Position numbers and translations under genes: made by a program
The notes under the pieces: model-generated
Told to the model about the DNA's origin: nothing
What the model saw: the letters and a program-made list of their open reading frames with translations, nothing else
The model's database searches: none
Shown here: piece after piece, positions 35,211 to 45,279 of the stretch
How the letters are laid out: each line of letters starts with the position of its first letter
Position numbering within the stretch: position 1 is the stretch's first letter
NCBI RefSeq assembly: GCF_040712315.1
Contig: NC_134018.1
Coordinates: 14,156,835 to 14,220,834, forward strand
Direction of reading: 5' to 3'
Length of the DNA stretch: 64,000 nucleotides
Origin: Castanea sativa
Taxonomy: Eukaryota; Streptophyta; Magnoliopsida; Fagales; Fagaceae

Positions 35211-36298
35211 AATTTTCTGTAAAATATATATAAATTTTAGTGGGATATACCTAGAGTTATTAGACTCTAGAAAGTATAAGGAATGCCATGGGCTTCACTC
35301 ACATCATTAATGGAGGGATAGTTATGCCCCATCCTGACCCATTACAAGCCAATATCATTATTATCATTGATTATGTTTATTTTTAATATAATTTATTAAA
35401 TATCACTTGATTGAGGACAAAAAAATTAACTGTGAACTAGAAAATTGCTATAATTATTAGACCTGTTGAAAGTCGAAAAGATTAGAAGTTTTTCCCTTTG
35501 CAAGCAGGGAATCTAAAATAGAGACAAAAGCAGAATATAATATAATTACTTGAGATGCCGTGTTCAAGTAAAATACATTATAAGTTGAAACTCTTTCAAG
35601 AGTTTCAAAAAAAGACTCAAACTCAAATTGCCTTTAAAAAATAATAATAAACATGTTAACAACTTAATGTATAATGTATATTTCCCTTGTTCTCTTTTTC
35701 AAATTTTATTTTTGAGGCTAAAATTGATCCATTTTTCAAATCCTTCTTTTCAACAGAAAAAAGAAGAAGTATTTATGTTCATTTTCCTCACTTTTTTTGT
35801 TGTTGAAGCAAAGCTATATATGTGGGAACAACATTTTCCAGGAAATTTCATCCCCGTGAGATATGAAGATTTCAATTTGAATAATGAAGTTTCTACTTTC
35901 CAGACTGCAATCCCCTAGGTTTAAAAATCTGAGTTGTGAGATATTGATTGCAATGAGACCTCATAAAAAGGTACACATGGTGAAAACAGTGTAAATCAGT
36001 ATTGACGAAAATGGCATGAAGGAAAACAAGGTATCTTTATGTTTGTATCCCGTACATATATCATGACCCTAGTCGCTTTCACCCAAAGATAACTAGTGAT
36101 TGGTACATTCAAAGTCAGAATCTTCTTAACTTTTGCTACTCTTTTGACCAACATCATTTGCCTGGCATGATCAGACCGTCTAATTCAACAATCAATGGTT
36201 GTCATTTTTTTTTTTTATCAATGCTGTACCTGTACATGTATTCATTAACAACTCAACAAAAGGTAAAAATATGTATTTCATAACATGATAGTATGTGA

Positions 36299-36370
36299 GC
36301 CTCTATAGCTCAGTGGTAGAGCGTCAGTCTTGTAAACTGAAGGTCTGTAGTTCGATCCTGCATGGAGGCA
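36299..36370 (+). tRNA. tRNA-Thr (anticodon UGU)
   Basis: A complete 72-base cloverleaf. The acceptor GCCTCTA pairs with TGGAGGC (one G:U), followed by discriminator A. The D arm is GCTC..GAGC, the anticodon stem TCAGT/ACTGA around loop CTTGTAA gives UGU, and the T arm is TGTAG/CTGCA around TTCGATC. It decodes ACA codons. CCA is not encoded, as usual for nuclear genes, and there is no intron. A and B boxes are intact. An identical gene lies at 58379-58450. Confidence 0.96.
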
Positions 36371-36859
36371 ATTTTGAAGTTTCATTTTTCATAGAAATCT
36401 CTTTTAAGTTTTATATACAAAATAGGAATTTTTTAAAGGTTCTCAGTGAATTACTTCTATAATTATGGGTTAAGTTCCTTTTCTGCAGGTTTGATTATAT
36501 ATTTAATAGACTCATTACACGAGTGCGTGTAAAGATACTCTTTTTTAATTTATTTGTTTTTTTGGTTTAATGTTTAAAAGTGATATTGTATTTTTATTTT
36601 TATTTTTATTTTTTAAGAAAGGTAGTGAAGATAAAGTCATGGAGAAGATAAAGGAAAAAGCTTAAAACATAATTGAAGTATTTGAATTTAAATAAATAAT
36701 AAATACAGATAGGAATTAGACATTTGAATACGAGATAAGAACGAGTAGTTTTTATGTAAGGTAATGAGTTTTTCTTGGAAGAAGTAATTTTGTATTTTTT
36801 TTTTTTTATAAAACATAATTGAAGTATTCGAATTCAAATAGATAACAAATACAGATAGG

Positions 36860-37617
36860 TGTGGGGGGTAAAAAGATCCTGATGGGAACGTGGGCCTTTT
36901 GGGCCGTGTTAAGGAAGGCCGACCTGACCCTGGGTTTGGAAGTTGTTAATACTATGGGTCGGCCCATGCGCCGAGGGTCCGAGGACTCGTAGGGTGAACT
37001 TATCCTCGGACCGACACCGAGAGAACCCGGGACTTCATGGTACAGGTTAGGGAATGACACGGTCAAGACCAATGGTTAAAAGGGTGAACCCTTGAATGCC
37101 CCGAAGGAAGCACCGAGTGTTGAAGAAATGACAAAGACAAAGGCTGCTACCTCCACATTAAAGACCGCACCTACCACCCTGGCCGCATTAATGGGAGGTG
37201 ACACTTGAACGATCTGGAAGGGAAACTTCTAGTTCTTGTTCAAAGGCACTAAGAAAAGAAATATCTATACTAAGGGAGGAGTTGAGGGCAACACGTGTAT
37301 AAAGTATTAAGAAGAAGAGTATTTAAGGGAGGACCTAGAACGAGAAAGAGGGACGGAAACCGTTTGTAACCTAAAAAGAAAAAGACAAAGAGAGAGAGAT
37401 AATATAAGAACGGCTCTCGGTTTACATCAGGAGGAGACCTATTTACATTACTATTTCTTTGTTTCCTAATACTGGCAATCTTTAGTTTGTCATTTAATCT
37501 TCACTCACTTCTAACCTGGGTTTCAAGCCCACTCTCTACAAATTTTCATTGTTTAAGGCTCATTGGGCACTGAGCCCATAACCTTGTTCTTGGGTCAGGT
37601 GCAATTGTGCACTTACA
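36860..37617 (+). mobile_element. 5' LTR of the gypsy element
   Basis: TGTGGGGGGTAAAAAG to GTGCACTTACA, 758 bp. It contains a TATTTAAGG TATA-like box near 37319. It matches the 3' LTR with long identical runs separated by small discrepancies. A diverged solo copy in reverse orientation lies at 54483-55256. Confidence 0.93.
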
Positions 37618-37618
37618 A

Positions 37619-37636
37619 TTGGCGCCGTACGTGGGG
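37619..37636 (+). promoter_or_regulatory. Gypsy primer-binding site
   Basis: TTGGCGCCGTACGTGGGG follows the 5' LTR directly. The TGGCGCC start is typical of plant gypsy primer sites. From memory of related elements CTG is expected where ACG is seen, one of several oddities at such triplets. Confidence 0.75.
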
Positions 37637-37687
37637 AATCTAGTCTGGAAGTAGTAGAGATATTATGGCGGGGCTTAGGCTCTCACC

Positions 37688-39070
37688 ATGCGAGTCACAA
37701 GGATCACAACGGAAGATCATTTCGAACGTCTTGAACGTCATAGGGATCGTGAGGGAAGCGTCCATCAGAATACCCGGGGGATAGCCATACTCGAGGGGGT
37801 AGCACTACCCACGATGAGGGCTCTAAATCCATGCAGAAGGAAATTAATCGTTTGAAGAAGAAGTTACGCCGTGCTAAACGTAAGGTTTCTCCGTCCTCGT
37901 CTAGTTCTTCCTCAGAGAAGGATGGGGGGGTTGGCTACAGTTCAAGGTCATATTCCCCCACTAGCGCAACATCCTCCGGCGAGGAGGACGACCAATCAAC
38001 TCGCAGACGTAAGAAGTTTCGTTCTAGGGGCTTAGGCAACGATACCATGAGTAGAGCGTTGCACCAACTCTCTAAATCTCCGTTTTCGCGGAGGATTGAG
38101 AGGGGAAGGCTTCCCAGGAGGTTCACCCAGCCCACCTTTACCATCTACAATGGCCGGACTGTCCGGTGGAACACGTGAGCCACTTGACCAAAGGATGGCG
38201 GTCACTCCCATAACGAGACTTTGATGTGTAAAGTCTTCCCCTCCCGGCTTGGGACTGTGGCTATGAGATGGTTTAACGGTCTCAAATCGGGGTGCGTGGG
38301 CTCGTTTGGGGAGTTAACTAGGGCATTTGCTTCGCGCTTCATCACGTGTAGCGAGTCCCTCGGCCATTGGATTCGCCGCTATCCATGGTCATGAAGGAGG
38401 GGAGACAGAAAGCATACTCAGAGATATTGGGAGATGTTTAATGAAATAGATGGCGACTTTGATGAGGTGGCGCTTAATACCTTTAAGGTAGGCCTCCTAC
38501 GATCACGACCTAAGAAAGTCTTTGACGAAAAAGCCCGTCCGCGGCGTACGCCGTCTTATGGATCGTATCGACGAATATAAAAGGGTAGAGGAAGACCGGA
38601 CGGCAAGGAAAAGGAAAGGAGAAGGTTATCCGCCGGAGAAGGGATTTCAGGTCAGGAGATATCACAACAACAAGCCGAGGAGGGATTACTTCGGACAATC
38701 CGGCTCGGCTTGGCACCCCAGGCTGTAAATCATGTGTTCCGAGAACCAAGTGCATCGGTTATTAGAAAAAGTTCGTAAAGAGCCCTTTTTAGATGGCCCG
38801 GCAAGATGGCGGGGACCTGCGAGAAGAAATCAAAACCTTTTGTCAGTACCATCGGGATGTGGGTCATACTGCGAGAACTGTCGGACCACGGCGGAACCAT
38901 CCTGGAGCAACTCGTCGGTGAGGGAAAGTTAAAGCAGCACTTGTGTCAGCCCACTTGGGCAAGTAAGCCAAGTTGGTTCAAACAACCAGGAGACGGTTCA
39001 TCTCGGCCAGCATTGGGAACAATTAATGTTATCTTCGCTGCACACGGTAGGACCGGTTCGGGGTCCCACT
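37688..39070 (+). pseudogene. Gypsy gag, frameshifted
   Basis: The candidate start ATG at 37688 opens MRVTRITTEDHFERLERHRD, then shifts frame near 37820 into a basic, Ser-rich N-terminal segment (37831-38178, KKKLRRAKRK and a poly-Ser run). The core gag domain follows across several frames: FTIYNGRT, MCKVFPSRLG, AMRWFNGL, LTRAFASRF. Next come a C-terminal LMDRIDEYKRVEED block (38552-38600) and a CQYHRDVGHT zinc-knuckle-like motif near 38840 whose last Cys is lost by frameshift. The sequence is otherwise well preserved, so the breaks are recent or artefactual. Confidence 0.8.
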
Positions 39071-39089
39071 AGGATTATGGCGGTTTTCT

Positions 39090-39640
39090 CATCCGCAGGG
39101 CCGAGGATGTCGGTAGCGGGCGAAGAGATTAAGGAGCACCTTACCTGTCTTGGGATTCTCCGAGGAGGATAAGGTAGGGACTATCCGGCCCGTGACGATG
39201 CTCTTGTCGTTACCCTCGGAATAGGCAACTATGATGTGAGAAGGGTGATGATAGATCGGGGCGGCGGTGCGAATATCATGTACCACGATCTATTTAAGGG
39301 GTTAAGGTTGGAGTTGGAAGATTTAACTCCTTATGACTCACCCCTTATCGGCTTTGAAGGAGAGCCGTTGTGCCAAAAGGAATCCGTTTACCGTTCAATC
39401 GGCACGAAACGGTTGAAGTAGATTTCATTGTGGTTGACGCGTACTCTCCATATACGGCCATCCTGCCGGACCATGGCTGCACGCTCGGGAAGCCGTCTCC
39501 CTCACCTTGCACGTTAAGGTTAAATTCCCCTCGGGGGAACACGTTGAGGAGATCCTCGGCGGCCAGGTAGTGGCCAGCGAATGCATATCGGCGCGTGCTT
39601 CGCCGATCAGAAATCGAGTTATCAACCTTGCCATCCGGGA
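39090..39640 (+). pseudogene. Gypsy aspartic protease region
   Basis: The frame around 39236-39421 carries the retropepsin-like active site as MIDRGGGANIMY (Asp codon at 39254-39256), then LFKGLRLELEDLTPYDSPLIGFEG. The following VEVDFIVVDAYSPYTAIL lies in another frame (39415-39470). In an intact element it would cleave the Gag-Pol polyprotein. The Arg after the catalytic Asp is unusual and could reflect a miscalled codon. Confidence 0.75.
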
Positions 39641-39764
39641 GTCATAGCAATTAACAGGCTCGGAGGCACCTGGAGCGATGGCGAAGATGAGGCGGTTTGC
39701 GAGGAGTTAGAGAAGTTTGTAATAGCGAGATGATCCAGAGAGATTCTTCCAAGTTGGCATACTT

Positions 39765-40630
39765 TTGCCATACCAAGAGAAGATGGAGGTGGTGAAATTC
39801 CTAAGGGACAATATAGATGTCTTTGGGTGGGACCCTTATGAGGCTCCAGGCGTGGATCCGAGCTTTATTTGTCATCGTTTAAACGTCAATCCGGCCATTG
39901 TTCCGAGGAGGCGGCCACCTCGGCGATCTTCCCGAGAACATTCGAGGCCGTGAAGGAAGAGGTTCTTAAACTCGAAAGGGCGGGGGCTATCGAAAAGTTT
40001 TCTACCCTGAATGGTTGGCTCATACGTTGTCGTTAAGAAGAAGAACGGAGGTGGAGAGTGTGTGTAGATTTCTTGATCGAACAAGGCCTGTCCTAAAGAT
40101 TCGTTCCCAATGCCACGGATTGATCAGGCGGTAGATGCTACGTTGGACATCCTCGGATGAGTTTCTTGGACGCCTTCGGGGTTACCACCAAATTCCCTTG
40201 GCGTTAGAGGATCGGAGAAACTCGCTTTCATTACTCCAGGGAACTATCATTATAAGGTCATGCCATTTGGGTTAAAAAATGCGGGGCTACTTAACAAAGA
40301 ATGATGACCCGAATGTTTGAACAGCAATCGGGGAAAACCATAGAAGTATACGTGGATGATATGGTGGTGAAGAGTAAGACAGTACCTTCGCACATGACGG
40401 ATTTGGCCGACACCTTCCAAATCTTGAGGAAGTATAAGTTGCGCCTTAACGCTTCCAAGTGTTCTTTTGGCATGGGATCCGGAAAGTTCCTAGGGTATAT
40501 GATCACTCATAGGGGCATAGAGGTGAACCCGGTGCGAGGTTAAGGCTATTCAGAATTTGCCCGCCTCGGAAACCCAAAGATATTCAAAAATTGACGGAAT
40601 GATTCTGCGTTGACAGATTATTTCTCGGTC
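39765..40630 (+). pseudogene. Gypsy reverse transcriptase
   Basis: Fragments in three frames follow the gypsy RT order: a KVGILP/PYQEKMEVVKFLRDNIDVFGW lead-in (39765), HRLNVNPA (39877), FRQAVDAT-like and NYHYKVMPFGLKNA (about 40242-40282). The catalytic box VYVDDMVVKS has YVDD at 40349-40360, followed by LRLNASKCSFGMGSGKFLGYMITHRGIEVNP to about 40534. Both catalytic Asp of the YVDD box are intact. Confidence 0.85.
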
Positions 40631-40635
40631 GCGGC

Positions 40636-41010
40636 CAGGTGCCGTCCTTTCTTTCGTTGCTGAACAAGTGGAAAGGATTTCAATGGACCGAGGATTGTGA
40701 GTCAGCTTTCCAACGGCTTAAGCAATATCTATCTCGGCCACCCATTTTATCTCGCCTGAGGAGGTGGACGAGGTGTTGTCGCTTATCGGCCGTGGCTATT
40801 CATGCGGTGAGTCTAGTCCTTATAAGGAATGAAAATGGGGTGAGAGGCCGATCTACTATGTTAGTAAGTCCTTGAATGAAGCCGAGGTGCGCTATTTGCC
40901 CTTGGAAAAAGCACTTGTTTGTAGTCCACGCCACGCGCAAACTTCCTCATTATTTCCAATCTCATACGCTGGTTGTTTTGACCCAGTTGCCTCTAGTCGT
41001 GTTGCGTAGT
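40636..41010 (+). pseudogene. Gypsy RT connection and RNase H
   Basis: FLSLLNKWKGFQWTEDCESAFQRLK (40645-40719) is the RT-RNase H connection. RNase H pieces follow in shifted frames: SLVLIRNENGV, YYVSKSLNEAEVRYLPLEK and LVVVHATRKLPHYFQSHT to about 40975. Confidence 0.75.
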
Positions 41011-41189
41011 GCTTGATTATTCTCGGCAAGGTGGCGAAATGGGGAACCATTTTGGGAGCCTTTGATGTTAAATACAGGCCTCGCACATCGGTGAAGGACG
41101 GAGGTCCTCGCGAGATTTGGTGGCGAGAGTTTTGAACCATTGATAGAAGAAACTTCAAAAGAAACACACATGGGTGGAAAATCGAGTTG

Positions 41190-41600
41190 GTGTGATCACG
41201 GATGTATCACCCTCGGTTTGGAGAGTTCACGTGGATGGGGCTATTAATCAAAGAGGGTCGGTGTTGGGCTTGTTCTAGTGTCCCTGAAGGGATTGTCTTT
41301 GAAAAATCTTTGAGATTGGCCTTCTCGGCTACTAATAATGAGGCGGTATGGAAGGATCTTGGTAGGCATGCAAATGGTACATAAGATGGGTGGCAAAGAA
41401 ATCCATGTGTTCTCGGACTCTCAATTAGTGGTCGGCCAAGTCATGGGGACCATGGAGGCTAGAGACCCCGAGAATGCAAGAATATTTGGCCCGGAGTTAA
41501 ACGTCGGCGAGTGGTCGACTCATTTGCCTTAGCTCATGTCTCTAGGAGTGGAAACACTCATGGAATTCTTTGGCTACATTGGCCACATCCTCGGCTCAAG
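41190..41600 (+). pseudogene. Second, archaeal-type RNase H
   Basis: Pieces SPEGIVFEKSLRLAFSATNNEA (about 41279-41342), LVGMQMVHKMGGKEIHVFSDSQLVV (41360-41430) and FALAHVSRSGNTH-like sequence (41520-41560) resemble the extra RNase H of plant Tat-lineage gypsy elements. The Asp of FSDSQ and the Glu of NNEA are present. The N-terminal Asp block is distorted. Confidence 0.75.
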
Positions 41601-41689
41601 GTCTACCAAGGGTGATTCTCGTTGAGGATCGATAGAACCTTCTCTTATAGCCGCTAACGCACCTCGCATCCATTTAATAAGGCCTGGTC

Positions 41690-42931
41690 CAAAGTTGGAT
41701 GGATTCGATCATATCTTTTCTCAAAAATGACATCCTTCCCGAAGACAAAGTTGAAGCGAGAAAAGGTGCGTCGAAAGGCGCCGCGCTTACGGTTGTCAGA
41801 GGATCGAAGCTATACAAACGATCCTTTTCGGGACCGTATTTGTTGTGTGTACACCACGAATCAAACGGAATCGTTCTTGGAGGAATTGCATGAAGGAATT
41901 TGTGGGAGTCATGCGGGGGAAGGTCCTTAGCCCATAGAGGCACGACTCGGGGTTATTGGTGGCCTAATATGCAGAGAGGCTTGAGGATTATGCCGAAAGT
42001 GTGATCGGTGTCGAGGTTCGCCCAATATCCACCAACTGGAGGGTTCTTAATCCTCTGTCTAGCCCTTGGCCTTTCGCCTGACAATGGGGCTTGGACATTG
42101 TAGGGCCATTCCCGAGATTTCTTGGAAACAAAAGATGGCCGCTTGTAGGGACGAGACTTCACTAAATGGGTCGAAGCCGAGGCCACTTAGCCAATATCCG
42201 AGATGTTGATTCCAAGAGGTTTATTTGGAAGAATATTGTTACTAGATTTGGTATACCACATACTCTTATCTCGGACAATGGCGTTCAATTTGACAGCAAA
42301 CGCCTTTAGGCGATGCTTGTAGTGACATGGGCATCACAAACGGATACTCTACCCTGGCTTATCCTCGAGGAAATGGACGGCCGAGGCCGTTAACAAGGTC
42401 ATTGTCAACGGGCTCAAGAAGAGGTTGGATGATGCGAAAGGCAGATGGGTGGAAGAGCTCCCTCATGTCATGTGGACGTATCGGACCACTCCGCGCAGGT
42501 CCACTGGAGAAACGCCATTCTCTATGGCTTATGGAGCCGAGGCGGTGATACCATTGGGTACGGATTTCCTACTATAAAGACAAGTTCTTTTAGTCCTGAG
42601 AATAACAAGGAACTTCTAGAGAGAAATCTTGATTTACTTGAAGAACGGCGTGAGGCAGCTATGGTCCAAATGGCTTATTATCAGCAGAAAGCTAAAACAA
42701 GGACATGATGCCCACGTGAACTAAGGCCACTTGCGCCTGGTGATCTTGTATTAAGGAAAGTTGTAGGCACTTCTAAGAACCCGGCATGGGGTAAGCTAGG
42801 ACCTAACACTGGGAAGGCCCCTACCGCATTGTTTCAATAGCGGCGTAGGGTCGTATAGGTTAGTTGACCTGGATGAACGAGTTGTACCACGTCCATGGAA
42901 TGTAAATAATCTTAGAAGGTATTATTATTAA
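41690..42931 (+). pseudogene. Gypsy integrase
   Basis: A lead-in, WMDSIISFLKNDILPEDKVEA (41697-41760), is followed by a zinc-binding region (HEGICGSH near 41890, C..C near 42000). The catalytic core has WGLDIVGPFPR (about 42089) and ISDNGVQFDS (about 42270). Later come [15 protein letters not shown] (42507-42550), FSPENNKELLERNLDLLEERREAAMVQMAYYQQK (42591-42690) and a terminal PRPWNVNNLRRYYY ending in TAA at 42929-42931. Frames change several times. No chromodomain follows, consistent with the Tat lineage. Confidence 0.82.
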
Positions 42932-42984
42932 TCAAATAAGCTTTCGTCAATTAATGTTTCAAAGTTATGGCTGGCTCTCATATT

Positions 42985-44640
42985 TGAAATTACTGTTCTA
43001 AAGAATCAAACAGAAACTTGGTTAAGTGTAGTCCTCGGACCACAAACCTTGTGGAAATTGATGTCTTATCATTTGTTAAACAGAACCTTAGTTATGCCGG
43101 GTCTTCGGACCTCCTACTTTGGGAAAATTAACATGTGAAGTTATTGTTTTAAAGAATCAAACAGAAACTTGGTTAAGTGTAGTCCTCGGACCACAAACCT
43201 TGTGGAAATTGATGTCTTATCATTTGTTAAACAGAACCTTAGTTATGCCGGGTCTTCGGACCTCCTACTTTGGGAAAATTAACATGTGAAGTTATTGTTT
43301 TAAAGAATCAAACAGAAACTTGGTTAAGTGTAGTCCTCGGACCACAAACCTTGTGGAAATTGATGTCTTATCATTTGTTAAACAGAACCTTAGTTATGCC
43401 GGGTCTTCGGACCTCCTACTTTGGGAAAATTAACATGTGAAGTTATTGTTTTAAAGAATCAAACAGAAACTTGGTTAAGTGTAGTCCTCGGACCACAAAC
43501 CTTGTGGAAATTGATGTCTTATCATTTGTTAACAGAACCTTAGTTATGCCGGGTCTTCGGACCTCCTACTTTGGGAAAATTAACGTTTGAAGTTACTGTT
43601 CTAAAGAATCAAACAGAAAAATGGTTAAGTGTAGTCCTCGGACCACAAACCTTGTGGAAATTGATGTCTTATCATTTGTTAAACGAACCTTAGTTATGCG
43701 GGTCTTCGGACCTCCTACTTTGGGAAAATTAACATGTGAAGTTATTGTTTTAAAGAATCAAACGAAACTTGGTTAAGTGTAGTCCTCGGACCACAAACCT
43801 TGTGGAAATTGATGTCTTATCATTTGTTAAAGGAACCTTAGTTATGCCGGGTCTTCGGACCTCCTACTTTGGGAAAATTAACATGTGAAGTTATTGTTTT
43901 AAAGAATCAAACGAAACTTGGTTAAGTGTAGTCCTCGGACCACAAACCTTGTGGAAATTGATGTCTTATCATTTGTTAACAGAACCTTAGTTATGCGGGT
44001 CTTCGGACCTCCTACTTTGGGAAAATTAACGTTTGAAGTTCTTGTTCTAAAGAATCAAACGAAACTTGGTTAAGTGTAGTCCTCGGACCACAAACCTTGT
44101 GGAAATTGATGTCTTATCATTTGTTAAACGAACCTTAGTTATGCGGGTCTTCGGACCTCCTACTTTGGGAAAATTAACATGTGAAGTTATTGTTTTAAAG
44201 AATCAAACGAAACTTGGTTAAGTGTAGTCCTCGGACCACAAACCTTGTGGAAATTGATGTCTTATCATTTGTTAAACAGAACCTTAGTTATGCGGGTCTT
44301 CGGACCTATACTTTGGGAAAATTAACGTTTGAAGTTGCGTTCTAAAGAATCAAACAGAAACTTGGTTAAGTGTAGTCCTCGGACCACAAACCTTGTGGAA
44401 ATTGATATCTTATCATTTGTTAAACAGAACCTTAGTTATGCCGGGTCTTCGGACCTCCTACTTTGGGAAAATTAACATGTGAAGTTATTGTTTTAAAGAA
44501 TCAAACAGAAAATTGGTTAAGTACGGTCCTCGGACCACAAACCTTGTGGAAATTGATGTCTTGTCATTTGTTAAACAGAAGCTTAGTTATGCCGGGTCCT
44601 CGGACCTCCTACTTTGGGAAAACTAACGTTTACAGTTAAA
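42985..44640 (+). repeat. Dimeric 151-bp tandem array in the gypsy element
   Basis: About 11 units. AAGAATCAAA starts at 43001, 43152, 43303, 43454, 43604, 43753, 43902, 44050, 44198, 44345 and 44496. Complete units are 151 bp and shorter ones (147-150) differ by small deletions. Each unit is two related halves, one with GTCCTCGGACCACAAACC and one with GTCTTCGGACCTCCTACT. Decayed half-units continue to about 44830. Confidence 0.97.
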
Positions 44641-45279
44641 CAAAAGATTGCTTAAGATTTGTCTTCGGACTATGACTTTGCTTAAAGTTAACTTCTGATT
44701 GTGTCTGCATGTTAATACCTTATTGTTTATTAACTTGGATCTTAAGGTTTATATCTTTAAGTATTGAGTGAATTTGTGTGAGGAATGGTCCTCGGATCTT
44801 ACATCCTACTAGAAACAGTGTTATGCATTATAAAGGCTTAATCGTTGTATGAGGTCCTCTTTCCTTTTTTATCAAGGCATTGTTCAAGCGTGTTAACTAT
44901 GTCACCTCGTATTAAATCTTTAGTAATATACGCATGATTATGTGGAAGTTACGATTGTGCAATCCTTGGAGTTAAATTTTTATACTCTGAGAAACTTTTG
45001 ATATGACTTAATGGGAAACTTTTGTAATAAGTACAATAAAAGGAATAGAGTAAAAACGGACACAATCCAAGTGAAAAGCAAACGATATTGTACTTTTTTA
45101 ATCAAATTGAATATACATTACAATAGATATGTTCAAAAAAAAAAAAAACGAGAAAGAATGGAAAAAGAGAAGCCCTAAGCTAAGTCCTAATTTGCGTTGG
45201 AGGAGGATCTTCTTTGAGAGGTGCTAGTGCCACTCGGTCTTTCGACTCCGGCTCAAAAGGAGTCATAATCTGCTTTCCT

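Noticed and set aside
35628..35918. 96-codon plus-strand frame (MPLKNNNKHVNN start)
   Set aside because: Low-complexity Phe/Leu/Asn composition, no domain and no splice or promoter context.
42985..44640. Array of regular repeats as a CRISPR array
   Set aside because: Units are 151 bp with no unique spacers, in a plant gypsy element. It is a tandem repeat.
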